Assembly: GCF_900187295.1 (NCBI RefSeq)
Contig: NZ_LT906473.1
Coordinates: forward strand, 1,116,001-1,180,000
DNA length: 64,000 nucleotides
Direction of reading: 5' to 3'
Source of the DNA: Corynebacterium cystitidis
Lineage (GTDB): Bacteria > Actinomycetota > Actinomycetes > Mycobacteriales > Mycobacteriaceae
Each line of letters starts with the position of its first letter. Positions within the stretch are counted from its first letter, which is position 1. Below, in pieces: positions 1-9,949 of the stretch. The position numbers and the translations under genes were made by a program. Under the pieces are notes generated by a model, which had not been told where the DNA came from, ran no database searches, and saw only the letters and a program-made list of their open reading frames with translations.

Positions 1-1
1 G

Positions 2-784
2 ACGGAGTTTCTACCGGTGTCGTCCTCTGGGCATCTTCGCATTATCTCCGAACTGTTCTGGGGCCAAGACGCAGGAGCCTCCTTTACCGCGGTGATTCAG
101 CTGGGAACCGAGGCGGCTGTGCTGGTGTATTTTGCCAAAGAAATCTGGCAGATCCTCATCGGATGGTTCGCAGGCATCTTCGATAAGAACAAGCGGGGGT
201 TGGATTACCGCATGGGTTGGATGGTCATCGCGGGTACCATCCCGGTCGGTGTGATCGGCTTTTTCGGCCGGGACCTGATCCGCGACAACCTGCGTAACCT
301 CTGGATCACCGCCACCGTGTTGGTGCTGTTCTCCTTTGTTTTCATCTGGGCGGAGCGCGTGGGAAAGAAAACCCGCGGGTACGAGGAGATGACCATGAAA
401 GATGCGATTGTCATGGGCCTGTTCCAGTGTTTGAGCCTGATCCCCGGTGTGTCGCGCTCCGGTGGCACCATCTCAGGTGGCCTGTTTATGAATCTTGACC
501 GCGAAGTAGCCACGCGCTTTTCCTTCCTACTGGCAATCCCGGCCGTGCTGGCATCGGGCTTGTTCTCACTGCCTGACGCGTTTAACCCGGATGTGGGGCA
601 GGCGGCCAGTGGCGCGCAGCTCACCGTCGGCGTCATCATCTGCTTCGTGCTGGGGTATGCATCGATTGCATGGTTACTAAAGTTTGTGGCCAACAATTCT
701 TTTGCATGGTTCGCGGCCTACCGCATCCCAGTGGGCATCCTCGTGATGATCCTGCTGGCAGCCGGTGTTATCTCGCCAATGTAG
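2..784 (+). CDS. uppP: Undecaprenyl-diphosphatase UppP, 5' end missing
   Basis: Integral membrane phosphatase that recycles undecaprenyl diphosphate to the monophosphate carrier for peptidoglycan and arabinogalactan precursors. The reading frame is open at the left edge and already shows the family motif [12 protein letters not shown] at its first codons. The second family motif PGVSRSGGT lies near nucleotides 440-470. Several hydrophobic segments and a C-terminal membrane hairpin ending at the stop are visible. The start codon and roughly the first 20-30 residues lie outside the window, so the in-frame GTG at 17 is not the true start. mshC follows on the same strand, the order I recall from other mycolic-acid bacteria. 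Identity is secure from the two signature motifs. Confidence 0.95.
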   Translation, partial: TEFLPVSSSGHLRIISELFWGQDAGASFTAVIQLGTEAAVLVYFAKEIWQILIGWFAGIFDKNKRGLDYRMGWMVIAGTIPVGVIGFFGRDLIRDNLRNLWITATVLVLFSFVFIWAERVGKKTRGYEEMTMKDAIVMGLFQCLSLIPGVSRSGGTISGGLFMNLDREVATRFSFLLAIPAVLASGLFSLPDAFNPDVGQAASGAQLTVGVIICFVLGYASIAWLLKFVANNSFAWFAAYRIPVGILVMILLAAGVISPM

Positions 785-845
785 GGCCCTGGCTGCAGGC
801 CGTGCAGATGACTCATATGGATGGCCCATCTGTAAGGTAGTGGCC

Positions 846-2051
846 ATGCAGACTTGGCCAGAACCATCCGTGCCCCACGTTGCGGGCTCGCCCGCCCCGC
901 TCAACCTTTACGACACCGCCGACGAAACAATCAAGCCGGTCGACGTGTCCAACGAACCCGTAGGTATGTATGTTTGTGGCATCACCCCGTACGATTCCAC
1001 GCACCTTGGGCACGCCGCGACCTACCTCACTTTCGATCTGGTGTACCGCATCCTGCTGGCTAATGGGCACAAAGTCCACTACGTGCAAAACATCACTGAC
1101 GTAGACGACCCACTATTTGAACGCGCCGAACGCGACGGTGTGAGCTGGCAAGAGCTGGGTGAAGACCAGATCAACCTCTTCCGTTCCGACATGGATGTCC
1201 TCGACGTTTTGCCTCCCCAGCACTACGTGTCGGTGACAGAATCCGTCGACGAAGTCATCGAGCTGGTCCAACAGTTGCTGGACAGGGGCGCCGCCTACCA
1301 CCTAGATCATGGCGACATCTACGCCTCGATCGACGCCACCCCGCAATTTGGCTACGAATCCAACTACACACGCCCGCAAATGGACAAAGCGTTCGCGGAA
1401 CGAGGAGGAGACCCAGAACGACCAGGTAAGCGCCACCCTCTCGATGCCCTGGTGTGGAAAGGGCACCGCGAGGGCGAACCATCCTGGGATTCCCCGTTCG
1501 GCCCAGGCCGCCCTGGCTGGCACGTGGAATGCTCTGCGATTGCCACAAACCGGCTCGGCAACCAGTTCGCCATTCAAGGTGGTGGCAGCGACCTCGCATT
1601 CCCTCACCACGAGTTTTCCGCAGCGCACGCCGAAGCAGCCAAAGGTGTCGACCGCATGGCAGGCCACTACGTGCACTCCGGAATGATCGGGCTCGATGGA
1701 GTGAAAATGTCTAAATCTTTGGGAAACCTCGTTTTCGTGCACAAGCTCACCGAAGCTGGCCACGAAGCCGGAGCAATCCGCTTAGCCGTCTTCAATGGCC
1801 ACTACCGCTCTGACCGTGACTTTTCCGACGAGATCCTTGCTGCCGCGGAACAGCGTCTAGCCCAGTGGCGCGACAACCTCGCCCACCAGTCCACCCGTAA
1901 AGAGGCAGAAGCGATCGTCGTAAAGCTGCGTGCAGCACTTTCCGACGATCTAGACGCCCCGCGTGCCCTGCGGATTATCGACGACGCCCGCGGCGACCAC
2001 GGCCGCATCATCGCCGACGCGATCACAGGTCTGCTCGGCGTGCGCATTTAA
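846..2051 (+). CDS. mshC: Mycothiol biosynthesis cysteine ligase MshC
   Basis: ATP-dependent ligase that joins L-cysteine to GlcN-inositol, the penultimate step of mycothiol synthesis. It is a paralogue of cysteinyl-tRNA synthetase. Seen: the class I synthetase HIGH-type motif as THLGHA, the CysRS-like [13 protein letters not shown] region, zinc-site-like residues around WHVECSA and [13 protein letters not shown], and the KMSKS loop (VKMSKSLGN). The frame is open back to 765, but residues before ATG 846 look non-coding; starting at 846 gives 401 residues, close to the usual length of about 410. It lacks the C-terminal anticodon-binding extension of true CysRS, supporting MshC. It follows uppP by 61 bases. 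Confidence 0.94.
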   Translation: MQTWPEPSVPHVAGSPAPLNLYDTADETIKPVDVSNEPVGMYVCGITPYDSTHLGHAATYLTFDLVYRILLANGHKVHYVQNITDVDDPLFERAERDGVSWQELGEDQINLFRSDMDVLDVLPPQHYVSVTESVDEVIELVQQLLDRGAAYHLDHGDIYASIDATPQFGYESNYTRPQMDKAFAERGGDPERPGKRHPLDALVWKGHREGEPSWDSPFGPGRPGWHVECSAIATNRLGNQFAIQGGGSDLAFPHHEFSAAHAEAAKGVDRMAGHYVHSGMIGLDGVKMSKSLGNLVFVHKLTEAGHEAGAIRLAVFNGHYRSDRDFSDEILAAAEQRLAQWRDNLAHQSTRKEAEAIVVKLRAALSDDLDAPRALRIIDDARGDHGRIIADAITGLLGVRI

Positions 2052-2075
2052 CAAAGATCGGTGACAATAGAACTC

Positions 2076-2453
2076 ATGACCATCCGTGAACAGTTCCAAA
2101 CTGATGTTGACGAGTTCATTGCTGACCTCCACACCTTCGCCACCGGCTCCTACCTCCGTGAAGAGGACAGGCAGTTCTGGGACGAACCTTTTAACCCAGC
2201 CGCACTGCCTGAACTAAAGCAGCTGATCGAGAGGTTCCTCGACGGGCTGGAAACCCTTGAAGACCCAGGCACACAAGAACTGGTCGCAGTGGTAGAAACC
2301 TTCCACACCAACCTGCATGAATTCAACACGAAATACCACGGTGCAGTACTCGAACCGGAGGAGAAGCAGGACCTATCAACGCTGATCTTCAACGCTTCGG
2401 CAGCCACGGGTGCTGATGAGGAAGCGTTAAACGAGCTTCCAGAACTGGAGTAG
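2076..2453 (+). CDS. Small acidic hypothetical protein
   Basis: Unrecognised protein of about 125 residues between mshC and a HAD hydrolase. It is strongly acidic and apparently all-helical, beginning MTIREQFQTDVDEF and ending ALNELPELE. No signal peptide, membrane segment, cysteine motif or catalytic signature is visible. I chose ATG 2076; an in-frame GTG at 2061 would add five residues, and neither start has a clear ribosome-binding site. The stop at 2453 is one base before the HAD hydrolase start, so the two are probably co-translated. Codon use looks like the neighbours, so it is a real gene, but no function can be assigned. Confidence 0.75.
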   Translation: MTIREQFQTDVDEFIADLHTFATGSYLREEDRQFWDEPFNPAALPELKQLIERFLDGLETLEDPGTQELVAVVETFHTNLHEFNTKYHGAVLEPEEKQDLSTLIFNASAATGADEEALNELPELE

Positions 2454-2454
2454 C

Positions 2455-3147
2455 ATGGCGCAGAACATATCCGCGGCATTTCCCTTCCGGGCAATCTTCT
2501 GGGACATGGACGGCACCCTGATCGACACCGAACCGCTCTGGGGCATTGCCACCTATGAGCTGTCTGAGAAGCTAGGCCGACGGCTTAGCGCAGAAAAGCG
2601 AGAGGAAACCGTAGGCGGCAGTTTTCCCAACACACTCCAGGTGTGTGCTGACTGGGCCGGGGTGACGCTTGTCGACGGCGACCTGGAACGTTACCGCACC
2701 TGGATGTACGAGCGAATGGCGCAGTTGTTATCCTCCGGCGTCGAGCCCCTGCCCGGCATCGCGGGGCTGCTACGTTCGCTTGCCGACGCAGGTGTAGTCC
2801 AGTTCGTCACCACAAACACCGAGCGAGTACTTGCCGACTACTGCATCGATGCCCTGGGCCGCGACCTGTTCACGGACACGATCACTGGCGACGAAGTACC
2901 TGCTGGAAAACCGGCACCGGACATGTACCTGGAAGCGGCACGACGAGTAGGGGCGGACCCCGCCGAATGCCTCGTGTTCGAAGACTCCTGGGCGGGCATG
3001 AGCGCCGCTGCAGCCGCCGGATGCCGCGTCTTTGGGTTGCCGCCCGAAGACGGACCAGTTCCCGACGGGGTAGTACGGTTCGACCCCCAGCAGTTTGTCG
3101 ACGCGAATGCCGAGGATGTAGCAACATGGTTTCAATCCATGGGCTAG
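2455..3147 (+). CDS. HAD-superfamily hydrolase, subfamily IA
   Basis: Predicted cytosolic phosphatase or phosphoglucomutase-like enzyme of the haloacid dehalogenase fold, 230 residues. Motif I is [13 protein letters not shown] (nucleophile Asp and acid/base Asp near residues 18-20), motif II is the TTNTER segment, motif III the lysine in [10 protein letters not shown], and motif IV EDSWAGM. The helical cap between motif I and II is the IA type. ATG 2455 begins one base after the previous stop and hisE starts 10 bases after this stop, so the three form a tight run. The physiological substrate cannot be read from the sequence. Confidence 0.88.
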   Translation: MAQNISAAFPFRAIFWDMDGTLIDTEPLWGIATYELSEKLGRRLSAEKREETVGGSFPNTLQVCADWAGVTLVDGDLERYRTWMYERMAQLLSSGVEPLPGIAGLLRSLADAGVVQFVTTNTERVLADYCIDALGRDLFTDTITGDEVPAGKPAPDMYLEAARRVGADPAECLVFEDSWAGMSAAAAAGCRVFGLPPEDGPVPDGVVRFDPQQFVDANAEDVATWFQSMG

Positions 3148-3157
3148 AGTTATCCCC

Positions 3158-3421
3158 GTGAAAAATTTCGATTCTCTTTTTGCCGAACTATCCCAGAAAT
3201 CGCAGGAACGTCCCGAGGGCTCCGCGACCGTCAAAGCACTTGACAAGGGCGTGCATTTTATCGGCAAGAAGATCATCGAGGAAGCCGGAGAGGTCTGGAT
3301 TGCCTCCGAATACGAATCTGACGAAGCCCTGGCAGAAGAGATCAGTCAACTCATGTACTGGACCCAAGTCATGATGGTCTCCCGAGGCCTGACCCCCGAC
3401 GACATCTACAAGTACCTCTAG
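3158..3421 (+). CDS. hisE: Phosphoribosyl-ATP pyrophosphatase HisE
   Basis: Second step of histidine biosynthesis: hydrolysis of phosphoribosyl-ATP to phosphoribosyl-AMP plus pyrophosphate. The 87-residue protein is the stand-alone all-helical MazG-like form typical of Actinobacteria rather than the HisIE fusion. The metal-binding helix is visible as [13 protein letters not shown], followed by a second acidic helix ([14 protein letters not shown]). The GTG start at 3158 gives the usual N terminus [11 protein letters not shown]. hisG follows after 35 bases on the same strand, confirming the assignment. Confidence 0.95.
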   Translation: MKNFDSLFAELSQKSQERPEGSATVKALDKGVHFIGKKIIEEAGEVWIASEYESDEALAEEISQLMYWTQVMMVSRGLTPDDIYKYL

Positions 3422-3456
3422 TACACACACTCTTCACCTGGAGCACAACGCACGCC

Positions 3457-4302
3457 ATGATCAAGATCGCAGTCCCCAACAAAGGGTCCCTCTCCGAAGC
3501 CGCCACCGAGATTCTTGCCGAAGCCGGCTACAAGTCACGTGGCTACACCAAGGCGCTCAACATCTTCGATAACGCCAACCAAGTTGAATTCTTCTATTTG
3601 CGCCCCACGGATATCGCCATCTATGTTGCCGCCGGCCACCTCGACCTGGGCATCACCGGCAGAGACTTGGCGCTAGACTCCCGCGCCGCGGTCGAAGAAG
3701 TTCTACCGCTTGGATTTGGCGCTTCCACCTTCCGGTTTGCCGCACCGGCAGCGCAGGATTGGACGCTAGAAAAATTAGCCGGAAAGAGGATCGCCACCTC
3801 CTACCCACAACTCGTCGAAGACTACTTGGCCACACGAGGAATCTCAGCAGAGGTTATCCGTCTCGACGGTGCAGTCGAGATCTCAATCAAACTGGGCGTG
3901 GCTGATGCAATCGCCGATGTAGTCTCCACCGGGGCCACATTGCGCCAACAAGGCCTAGCCCCCTTTTCCGAGCCGATCGTGAACAGCGAGGCCGTCGTCG
4001 TTAAGCGCGCAGACACTGAAACCACACCAGAAATGCAGGTCGTGCTCGGACGGATCAAAGGTATCCTCACCGCCCGCACCTACCTCATGATCGACTACAA
4101 CATCTCCCGCGAAAACCTCCCCGCAGCCGCTGCGATCACGCCAGGCTTGTCTGGCCCGACGGTCTCACCGCTTTCCCGCGAAGGGTGGGTAGCAGTGCGT
4201 GCGATGGTGCCACAGAAAAATGCCAACGCTGTCATGGACCAACTAGCGGCCGTCGGTGGGGAAGCGATCTTGGCGTCCGAGCTGCGAATCGCGCGCCTGT
4301 AA
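3457..4302 (+). CDS. hisG: ATP phosphoribosyltransferase HisG, long form
   Basis: First and committed step of histidine biosynthesis, condensing ATP and PRPP. At 281 residues this is the long form with a C-terminal ferredoxin-like regulatory domain that binds histidine; it therefore needs no HisZ partner. Seen: N-terminal MIKIAVPNKGSL, the LDLGITGRDLAL segment, and the PRPP-binding loop region around DVVSTGATLRQQGL. The C terminus SELRIARL is typical of actinobacterial HisG. It sits directly after hisE and before aspA, an arrangement I recall from other corynebacteria. Feedback inhibition by histidine is known for the family and inferred here from the regulatory domain. Confidence 0.96.
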   Translation: MIKIAVPNKGSLSEAATEILAEAGYKSRGYTKALNIFDNANQVEFFYLRPTDIAIYVAAGHLDLGITGRDLALDSRAAVEEVLPLGFGASTFRFAAPAAQDWTLEKLAGKRIATSYPQLVEDYLATRGISAEVIRLDGAVEISIKLGVADAIADVVSTGATLRQQGLAPFSEPIVNSEAVVVKRADTETTPEMQVVLGRIKGILTARTYLMIDYNISRENLPAAAAITPGLSGPTVSPLSREGWVAVRAMVPQKNANAVMDQLAAVGGEAILASELRIARL

Positions 4303-4406
4303 CCGACGTGCGCAACCAGGGTCTCTCCGCACAGCCGATAATGAAGAACCCCCACCTGGAACCCGGCAGCATGGTGTGATTTAGTCAACGAAAGGAATCC
4401 GTCATC

Positions 4407-5831
4407 GTGTCAACACGGACTGAAGAAGACCTACTCGGTACTGTCGAGGTGCCCAGCGAACACTACTACGGCGTGCACACTCTGCGCGCCGTCGATAATT
4501 TCCAGATCTCACGCACCCGCATCAACGACTTCCCTCACTTCGTACGCGGCATGGTCCAGGTGAAAAAAGCGGCCGCGATCGCTAACCGCCGCCTGCATGT
4601 GCTACCAAAAGACATCGCTGAAGCCATCGTCTGGGCATGCGACCAAATCCTGGACGAAGGCCACTGCATGGACCAATTCCCGATCGACGCATTCCAGGGC
4701 GGGGCCGGCACCTCGCTGAACATGAACACCAACGAGGTTATAGCCAACCTTGCACTTGAAAAGATGGGGCAGCCAAAGGGCGCCTACGATGTGATCAACC
4801 CCAATGACCACGTCAACCTGGCACAGTCCACCAACGACGCATACCCCACAGGCCTGCGTCTCGGCCTGTACTACGCGATGCAGGAGCTAATCGACGAGCT
4901 GGACCGCCTGCAGAAAGCCTTCCGAGCCAAGGGCGACGAATTCGTAGACATTTTGAAGATGGGCCGCACCCAGCTGCAAGACGCCGTGCCAATGACGCTG
5001 GGATCGGAGTTTAAAGCCTTCGGCGCCAACCTAGCCGAGGAGCAGAAAACACTAAAAGCCACAGCCGAGGCGCTGCTCGAGATCAACCTGGGTGCAACCG
5101 CAATCGGCACCGGCGTGAACACCCCATCCGGCTACCGCGACAAAGTCACCGACGCCCTGCGCGAAGTCACCGGCTTGAATATCACCTCCTCTCCAGACTT
5201 GATTGAGGCCACCAGTGACACAGGCGGTTATGTCTCCGCTCACGCTGCGATTAAACGCGCTGCAATGAAGATGTCGAAGGCCTGCAATGACTTGCGCCTG
5301 CTGTCATCCGGCCCACGCGCCGGCCTCAACGAGATTAATCTGCCCGAACGCCAGGCCGGCTCGTCGATCATGCCGGCGAAGGTCAACCCAGTAATCCCCG
5401 AGGTGGTCAACCAGATCTGCTTCAAGGTCTTCGGCAATGATGTCACCGTCTCCTGGGCCGCCGAGGCTGGGCGACTGCAGCTGAATGTGATGGAGCCGGT
5501 CATTGCTGAGTCCTTGTTTGAGTCCATCTCCCTTCTCGGCAACGGCGCGAAGACCTTGCGCGAAAAATGCATCGAGGGAATAACCGCCAATGAGGACGTG
5601 TGCCAAGGCTACGTAGACAACTCAATCGGCATCATTACGTACCTCAACCCGTTCATCGGCCACCACAACGGCGACCTCATCGGCAAAGAGGCTGCTGCGA
5701 CCGGCCGAGGTGTGCGCGAGCTGATCCTTGAGAAGAAACTTCTCGACGAAGAAACCCTGGACCAGGTCCTGTCCAAGTCCAACCTGATGCACCCCGAATA
5801 TCGGGGGAAAATGTACCTCGACGAGCAGTAG
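4407..5831 (+). CDS. aspA: Aspartate ammonia-lyase (aspartase)
   Basis: Cytosolic homotetrameric lyase that interconverts L-aspartate and fumarate plus ammonia. The 474-residue protein carries the aspartase/fumarase superfamily signature [11 protein letters not shown] on the catalytic SS-loop and the TxxD-like active-site stretches [12 protein letters not shown] and [14 protein letters not shown]. The N-terminal TRTEEDLLG is characteristic of aspartases rather than class II fumarases, supporting AspA. The GTG start at 4407 is preceded by GAAAGGA about ten bases upstream. A hairpin without a U-tract follows the stop. In a fermentative setting it could feed fumarate for anaerobic reduction, which is inference. 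Confidence 0.95.
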   Translation: MSTRTEEDLLGTVEVPSEHYYGVHTLRAVDNFQISRTRINDFPHFVRGMVQVKKAAAIANRRLHVLPKDIAEAIVWACDQILDEGHCMDQFPIDAFQGGAGTSLNMNTNEVIANLALEKMGQPKGAYDVINPNDHVNLAQSTNDAYPTGLRLGLYYAMQELIDELDRLQKAFRAKGDEFVDILKMGRTQLQDAVPMTLGSEFKAFGANLAEEQKTLKATAEALLEINLGATAIGTGVNTPSGYRDKVTDALREVTGLNITSSPDLIEATSDTGGYVSAHAAIKRAAMKMSKACNDLRLLSSGPRAGLNEINLPERQAGSSIMPAKVNPVIPEVVNQICFKVFGNDVTVSWAAEAGRLQLNVMEPVIAESLFESISLLGNGAKTLREKCIEGITANEDVCQGYVDNSIGIITYLNPFIGHHNGDLIGKEAAATGRGVRELILEKKLLDEETLDQVLSKSNLMHPEYRGKMYLDEQ

Positions 5832-5842
5832 AGCATCTTTAG

Positions 5843-5874
5843 GGCGTGGGCTTTTGACTGGTAAGGGCCACGCC
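5843..5874 (+). terminator. Hairpin after aspA, possible terminator
   Basis: GGCGTGG at 5843-5849 pairs perfectly with CCACGCC at 5868-5874 across an 18-base loop, starting 11 bases after the aspA stop. There is no downstream U-run, so it would be a U-less actinobacterial-type terminator or a 3' stabilising hairpin. Confidence 0.4.
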
Positions 5875-6088
5875 GCTGAAGACATCCCAATCGATGTCAT
5901 CGGCATCACCTTCTACTCGCCGATCGTGACTTGGTTGATGACGATCGTTGCCTCGCCCAATCCGCAGCCGTCGTGTACATGGCGGACCTGCTCGAACCCT
6001 ACCGGTGGGCTGCCTTCAGCTTGTGGGCATTTTGTGCATACTAGTCGCCGTGTTGTTGGGATATCTCTTCGGCGCCGTAATACTCTAA
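5854..6088 (+). pseudogene. Possible decayed small membrane-protein gene
   Basis: The 261-base gap between aspA and fhs holds protein-like stretches in three different frames in order: DIPIDVIGITFYSPIVTW (from about 5881), then AAVVYMADLLEPYRWAAF (about 5967-6020), then a hydrophobic tail LVGILCILVAVLLGYLFGAV ending in a stop at 6088. Read together they look like one small protein broken by two frameshifts, ending in a membrane helix four bases before fhs. A single open frame covering the gap (5854-6264) degenerates into fhs-overlapping nonsense after the first stretch. I do not recognise the family. The alternative is chance open frames; confidence is low. Confidence 0.3.
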
Positions 6089-6092
6089 AGAC

Positions 6093-7748
6093 ATGCTTTC
6101 AGACGTATCTATCGCCCAAGCCCACGAACTGCGCCCGATCACTGAGATCGCCGAGAAAGCGGGCATTTCTGGCGACGCACTTATTCCATACGGCAAACAC
6201 ATGGCCAAGATCGACCTGTCCCAGGTGCGCAAGGCCGATAAGCCCGGCAAGGTGGTGCTCGTGACCGGCGTGTCACCGACACCTGCTGGCGAGGGTAAAT
6301 CGACTGTGCTGATCGGTCTAACCGACGCCCTGGCCCAGCTGGGGCACAAGGCGATGGTGGCGTTGCGTGAGCCATCACTTGGCCCAGTGTTCGGCATTAA
6401 GGGTGGGGCGGCTGGCGGTGGCTACTCTCAAGTAGTGCCGATGGAAAATATTAACTTGCACTTCACTGGGGACTTCCACGCCATCACTGCGGCAAATAAC
6501 ACGCTGGCGGCCCTGGTGGATAACCATATCCACCAGGGAAATAAGCTACGCATCGATCCGCGTCGCATTGTGTGGCGCCGCTGCTTGGACGTTAACGACC
6601 GTTCCCTGCGCGAGGTGGTCACCGGTCTAGGTGGGCCAAAGCAGGGAACCCCGACGGAAACCGGGTTCACGATTACGGCTGCCTCCGAAATCATGGCCAT
6701 CTTAGGCTTGGCTACCGACCTGCAGGATCTCAAACGCCGACTGGCCAACGTGACAGTCGGGCTGACCTACGAAGGTAAGCCGGTGACCGCTGGCGAGCTC
6801 GGGGCGCAAGGCGCGCTGACCGCCCTGTTGAAGGAGGCGGTGAACCCGAACCTGGTCCAGACTCTGGGTGGTACACCAGCATTCATCCACGGCGGCCCAT
6901 TCGCCAACATTGCACACGGGTGCAACACTTTGATCGCTACCACTACCGCTCAGCAGTACGCCGACATCGTCTGCACGGAGGCCGGTTTCGGCTCTGATTT
7001 GGGTGCCGAGAAATTCTTCGACATCAAGGCACGTTATGGGCAGCTCGACATTGCTGGTGCGGTGATTGTGACCACGATCCGCTCCATGAAATACAACGGC
7101 GGGGTCGCGCGCGAGGCTTTGACGGACGAAAACGTAGACGCTTTACGGCGCGGAATCTGCAATCTCGAGCGACATGTGGACAATGTTCGCAAGTTCGGTG
7201 TGAAGCCGGTAGTGGCCGTGAACCTGTTTACCTCGGACACTGACGCTGAGCGCGAGTTTATGCGCTCTTGGGCTGCCGACTTCGGTGTGGACCTCGCCGA
7301 AGCAACCGTGTGGGCTGACGGCGGCGACGGTGCTACGGAACTGGCAAAGAAGGTTGTTGCGAATTTCTCGACGGGTTCCAAGCCGTTGTACGACCCGGCC
7401 GACGGCATTGAAGCTTCCATCGAGACCATTGCTCGCGAAATTTATCACGCCGACAAGGTAGAATACTCCGTCAACGCAGCCCACGACCTGCAAATGTTAA
7501 AGGACAACGGCTGGGATACGCTGCCTGTGTGTATCTCAAAGACCCAGTATTCGTTCTCGGACGACCCGAAGCAGCTCGGCGCGCCCGAGGGCCACACGCT
7601 GCATGTGCGCAAGCTCCAGCCACGCACCGGTGCCGGCTTCGTGGTGGCGCTTACCGGTGATGTGATGTTGATGCCTGGTTTAGGTAAGCAGCCTGCTGCT
7701 TATGGCATCGATGTCAACGAGAGTGGCGAGATCACGGGCCTGACCTAA
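6093..7748 (+). CDS. fhs: Formate--tetrahydrofolate ligase
   Basis: ATP-dependent cytosolic ligase producing 10-formyl-tetrahydrofolate from formate, feeding purine and formyl-Met synthesis. The 551-residue monofunctional protein shows the P-loop-like TPAGEGKST near residue 70, the REPSLGPVFGIKGGAAGGGY family signature just after it, and the conserved EAGFGSDLGAEKF segment. ATG 6093 is the only sensible start. It ends in a 17-base convergent overlap with the HNH gene on the other strand. Formate could come from the pyruvate formate-lyase encoded at 35.4-38.8 kb, giving the gene a plausible metabolic partner in the same window. Confidence 0.95.
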   Translation: MLSDVSIAQAHELRPITEIAEKAGISGDALIPYGKHMAKIDLSQVRKADKPGKVVLVTGVSPTPAGEGKSTVLIGLTDALAQLGHKAMVALREPSLGPVFGIKGGAAGGGYSQVVPMENINLHFTGDFHAITAANNTLAALVDNHIHQGNKLRIDPRRIVWRRCLDVNDRSLREVVTGLGGPKQGTPTETGFTITAASEIMAILGLATDLQDLKRRLANVTVGLTYEGKPVTAGELGAQGALTALLKEAVNPNLVQTLGGTPAFIHGGPFANIAHGCNTLIATTTAQQYADIVCTEAGFGSDLGAEKFFDIKARYGQLDIAGAVIVTTIRSMKYNGGVAREALTDENVDALRRGICNLERHVDNVRKFGVKPVVAVNLFTSDTDAEREFMRSWAADFGVDLAEATVWADGGDGATELAKKVVANFSTGSKPLYDPADGIEASIETIAREIYHADKVEYSVNAAHDLQMLKDNGWDTLPVCISKTQYSFSDDPKQLGAPEGHTLHVRKLQPRTGAGFVVALTGDVMLMPGLGKQPAAYGIDVNESGEITGLT

Positions 7749-8979
7749 AACCCGTTTCGAACAGGGTGCGGATGGGGTTACGCTGCGCAACGGGGTGTTC
7801 GTTGCGTACCATCCGCCCACCGGGCAGGATGCGGTGCACCTCACCGCGAATATTGCGATAGCGCTCCTCGGCGCCTGCTTTTCCGTTGTGATAGGGGCAT
7901 AGCAGCGATAAGTTTCGTAGGACCGTAAGACCCCCGCGGGAGTAGGCGACGTTGTGGTTGGCTTCGCAGCGGTAGGCGGGCACCGAGCAGCCCTCTTCGC
8001 CGCAGACAATCTGGGCAGCTTCAAGCAGCGCACGCTGTTTGGCGGTGGGGCTGCGTTGGAATGCTACCTTGAGTGCTTCAGGCGAATGCTCGTGTCGTGT
8101 GTTGTGTGCTTTACCAAGACCGGACTGGGCAGCCTCGCGTAGCCGTTCGAGAGCTTCTCGCGTGGTTATTGGTTCGTCGTTGCCGGTTAGACGGCCCGTT
8201 GATAAGCTCACTGGGCCATCAACGTTGGTCAAGCCGACGAACTCCGCGATCGGGCCCAGCTTCATCCGCATCGCTTCATGTCCGGTAACGGTAGCTCCCA
8301 AGGTGGTGGCCAAGGTGGTGGACAGGAGGGCGTCATCACCTTCGCCGTCGAGCATGGCCATGCCCACGTCGTAGGGGATGAGGATCTTGGCGCCGTAGAT
8401 CACTTCGCCCCCGCCGGTATTCATGACTGCTACTGCGGCTTCGGCTACGGAGGCGTCGTGTGTCTCGGCGTACTCGCGGATGCGTGCGTCTATCTCGGTT
8501 ATCTCGGCTTGGGTTCCACGCACGCTCAAAGTGGCGTCAGTGGATCCGGCGTGTTTGGTCACGTGGTAGTCACGGGTAGGGGTGTCTGTGGCCGGCTGTT
8601 CTAAGGCTGCGAGTTGCTGTCGTGCGTAACGACGAAAGTCGTTGGTGTGCCCGACAAACTCAACCAGTGTGCGACGCAGCGGCCACTTGTCTTTATTCTT
8701 GTCGACGCGTGCCACGTAGTTTTCGATGTGTTTGAGCCGGTCCATGCCGTGGCGGTTCTTCGTGGCTGCTTCTCGCGACAGGCGTTGTTGTTTTGGTGAT
8801 CCGCAGGGCCCGTAGTACACGTCTGCGAGTTTGTAGTAGGCGCGCACTGTGTCGTGTTCGGCGCCACGGGCGATGACGCGTTCGGCTGGCACGTCGGCGA
8901 GTTGGCCCAGCAGCGTCATTGCTGATGTGCCTAGCTGCACTAGTGTGTCGATCGCGTCGATCGCGTCAATTGTGTTCAT
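7732..8979 (-). CDS. DUF222/HNH endonuclease-domain protein
   Basis: Protein of 415 residues from ATG 8979. The N-terminal two thirds match the DUF222 (13E12-repeat) pattern common in Actinobacteria. The C-terminal HNH nuclease core shows paired cysteines CGEEGCSVP, the EANHNVAYSRGG histidine segment, and LSLLCPYHN. Metal-binding cysteines and the HNH residues appear intact. The open frame runs back to 9066, but I chose 8979 (MNTIDAIDAID) because upstream codons look non-coding. The N terminus contains a short in-frame repeat of Ile-Asp-Ala units from a 9-base tandem repeat. Family members are often multicopy and may be selfish or defence-related; the role here is unknown. It overlaps the fhs 3' end convergently. 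Confidence 0.85.
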   Translation of the reverse strand: MNTIDAIDAIDTLVQLGTSAMTLLGQLADVPAERVIARGAEHDTVRAYYKLADVYYGPCGSPKQQRLSREAATKNRHGMDRLKHIENYVARVDKNKDKWPLRRTLVEFVGHTNDFRRYARQQLAALEQPATDTPTRDYHVTKHAGSTDATLSVRGTQAEITEIDARIREYAETHDASVAEAAVAVMNTGGGEVIYGAKILIPYDVGMAMLDGEGDDALLSTTLATTLGATVTGHEAMRMKLGPIAEFVGLTNVDGPVSLSTGRLTGNDEPITTREALERLREAAQSGLGKAHNTRHEHSPEALKVAFQRSPTAKQRALLEAAQIVCGEEGCSVPAYRCEANHNVAYSRGGLTVLRNLSLLCPYHNGKAGAEERYRNIRGEVHRILPGGRMVRNEHPVAQRNPIRTLFETGFRSGP

Positions 8980-9111
8980 AGCCCTGACGCTATGGCCTGG
9001 CTGAGGGGGCTGCACAAGACGTGCAGTAAATGTCCGAAATCTGTGGAAAACAACATTTCTATCCACAGATATTCGGTGGCGCAGGTCACACTGGTTGCGG
9101 TGCGGAAGGTT

Positions 9112-9939
9112 TCAGTTATTCTGTGGGGTTTGGGGCGCGTCGCCTGCGCTTCCGGGCCAACCCGGATATTCGGGCGGTACCCCGTCGAAGGCGGGGCAGA
9201 GTTTCTGAAACGAGCACCAGCCACACAGCTTTGATGTCTTGGGCCGGAAGTTTCCGCTGCGCCCGTCAGCTACGATCTTGGCCCATAACTCGCCGAGGTC
9301 GCGTTCGAAGTATTCGAGTTCCTCCCGTGACGGAGCGAGGAACATGGAATCGATCACCTTTAAGTACATCAGCCGCAGCTGGGTGGGGATCTCGTCGAAA
9401 AGCCTCCAATATACTAGCGCGTAAAACCGCATCTGGAATTGCGCGCTGGCCGAGTAGCGGGGCAGGGGCTTCTTGCCGGTTTTGTAGTCTACGACGCGGA
9501 TTTCGCCGGTGGGGGCTACGTCGACGCGGTCGATGAATCCGCGCACGGGCACCCCATTGGGCAGTACGGTGTTAACGTAAAGTTCCTGCGATGCCGAGTC
9601 GAAGCCTTGTGGGTTTTCCATTTCGAAGTAGCCCCGTACCAGTGTGCGTACTTCGATAAAGTAGGTAGTTTCGTCGTCGATTAGCCCTGCGTATTCCTGG
9701 TGCTTGTCGACGAGCGCCTTCCAATTCGGCTTAATGCGTTTGACGGCGGCGGGGTAGGTGCGCTGCTCGCGCGGCCATGAGTGGAGCTCTTCGAGCACAG
9801 CGTGAACATGGGTGCCACGCACCTGCGCCAGGGTGGGTTCTTCTGGGATTTTGTCGATGGCGCGGAAGCGGTAGAGCAGGGGGCACTGCTGGTAATCGGT
9901 GGCACGGGAGGGCGAAAGCGCGAGTGGTCGTGGTGTCAT
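9112..9939 (-). CDS. RecB-family/Cas4-like exonuclease
   Basis: Predicted PD-(D/E)XK single-stranded DNA exonuclease of about 275 residues, resembling the stand-alone RecB-like protein of mycobacteria. Seen: SPSRATDYQQCPLLYRFRA at the N terminus with the first cluster cysteine, the nuclease core as GFIDRVDVAP followed by RVVDYKTGK, and a C-terminal CGWCSFQKLCPAF that supplies three further cysteines, as in the Fe-S clusters of Cas4 and AddB. ATG 9939 is chosen because GGAGG sits five bases upstream; ATG 9954 is an in-frame alternative. It is divergent from the M18 peptidase with 27 bases between starts. No CRISPR array or other cas genes are present, so it is probably a repair enzyme. Confidence 0.88.
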   Translation of the reverse strand: MTPRPLALSPSRATDYQQCPLLYRFRAIDKIPEEPTLAQVRGTHVHAVLEELHSWPREQRTYPAAVKRIKPNWKALVDKHQEYAGLIDDETTYFIEVRTLVRGYFEMENPQGFDSASQELYVNTVLPNGVPVRGFIDRVDVAPTGEIRVVDYKTGKKPLPRYSASAQFQMRFYALVYWRLFDEIPTQLRLMYLKVIDSMFLAPSREELEYFERDLGELWAKIVADGRSGNFRPKTSKLCGWCSFQKLCPAFDGVPPEYPGWPGSAGDAPQTPQNN

Positions 9940-9949
9940 GGTGGCCTCC

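Noticed and set aside
205..696. Open frame on the minus strand inside uppP
   Set aside because: It is the antisense shadow of a well-supported gene, with Arg/Ser/Thr-rich composition and no motif.
7732..8979. HNH protein as a group II intron or homing element
   Set aside because: It is a stand-alone DUF222/HNH gene; there is no reverse transcriptase or intron boundary, and it does not interrupt a gene.
9112..9939. Cas4 of a CRISPR system
   Set aside because: No repeat-spacer array or other cas gene occurs in the window. The protein fits the stand-alone RecB-like nuclease of mycolic-acid bacteria.
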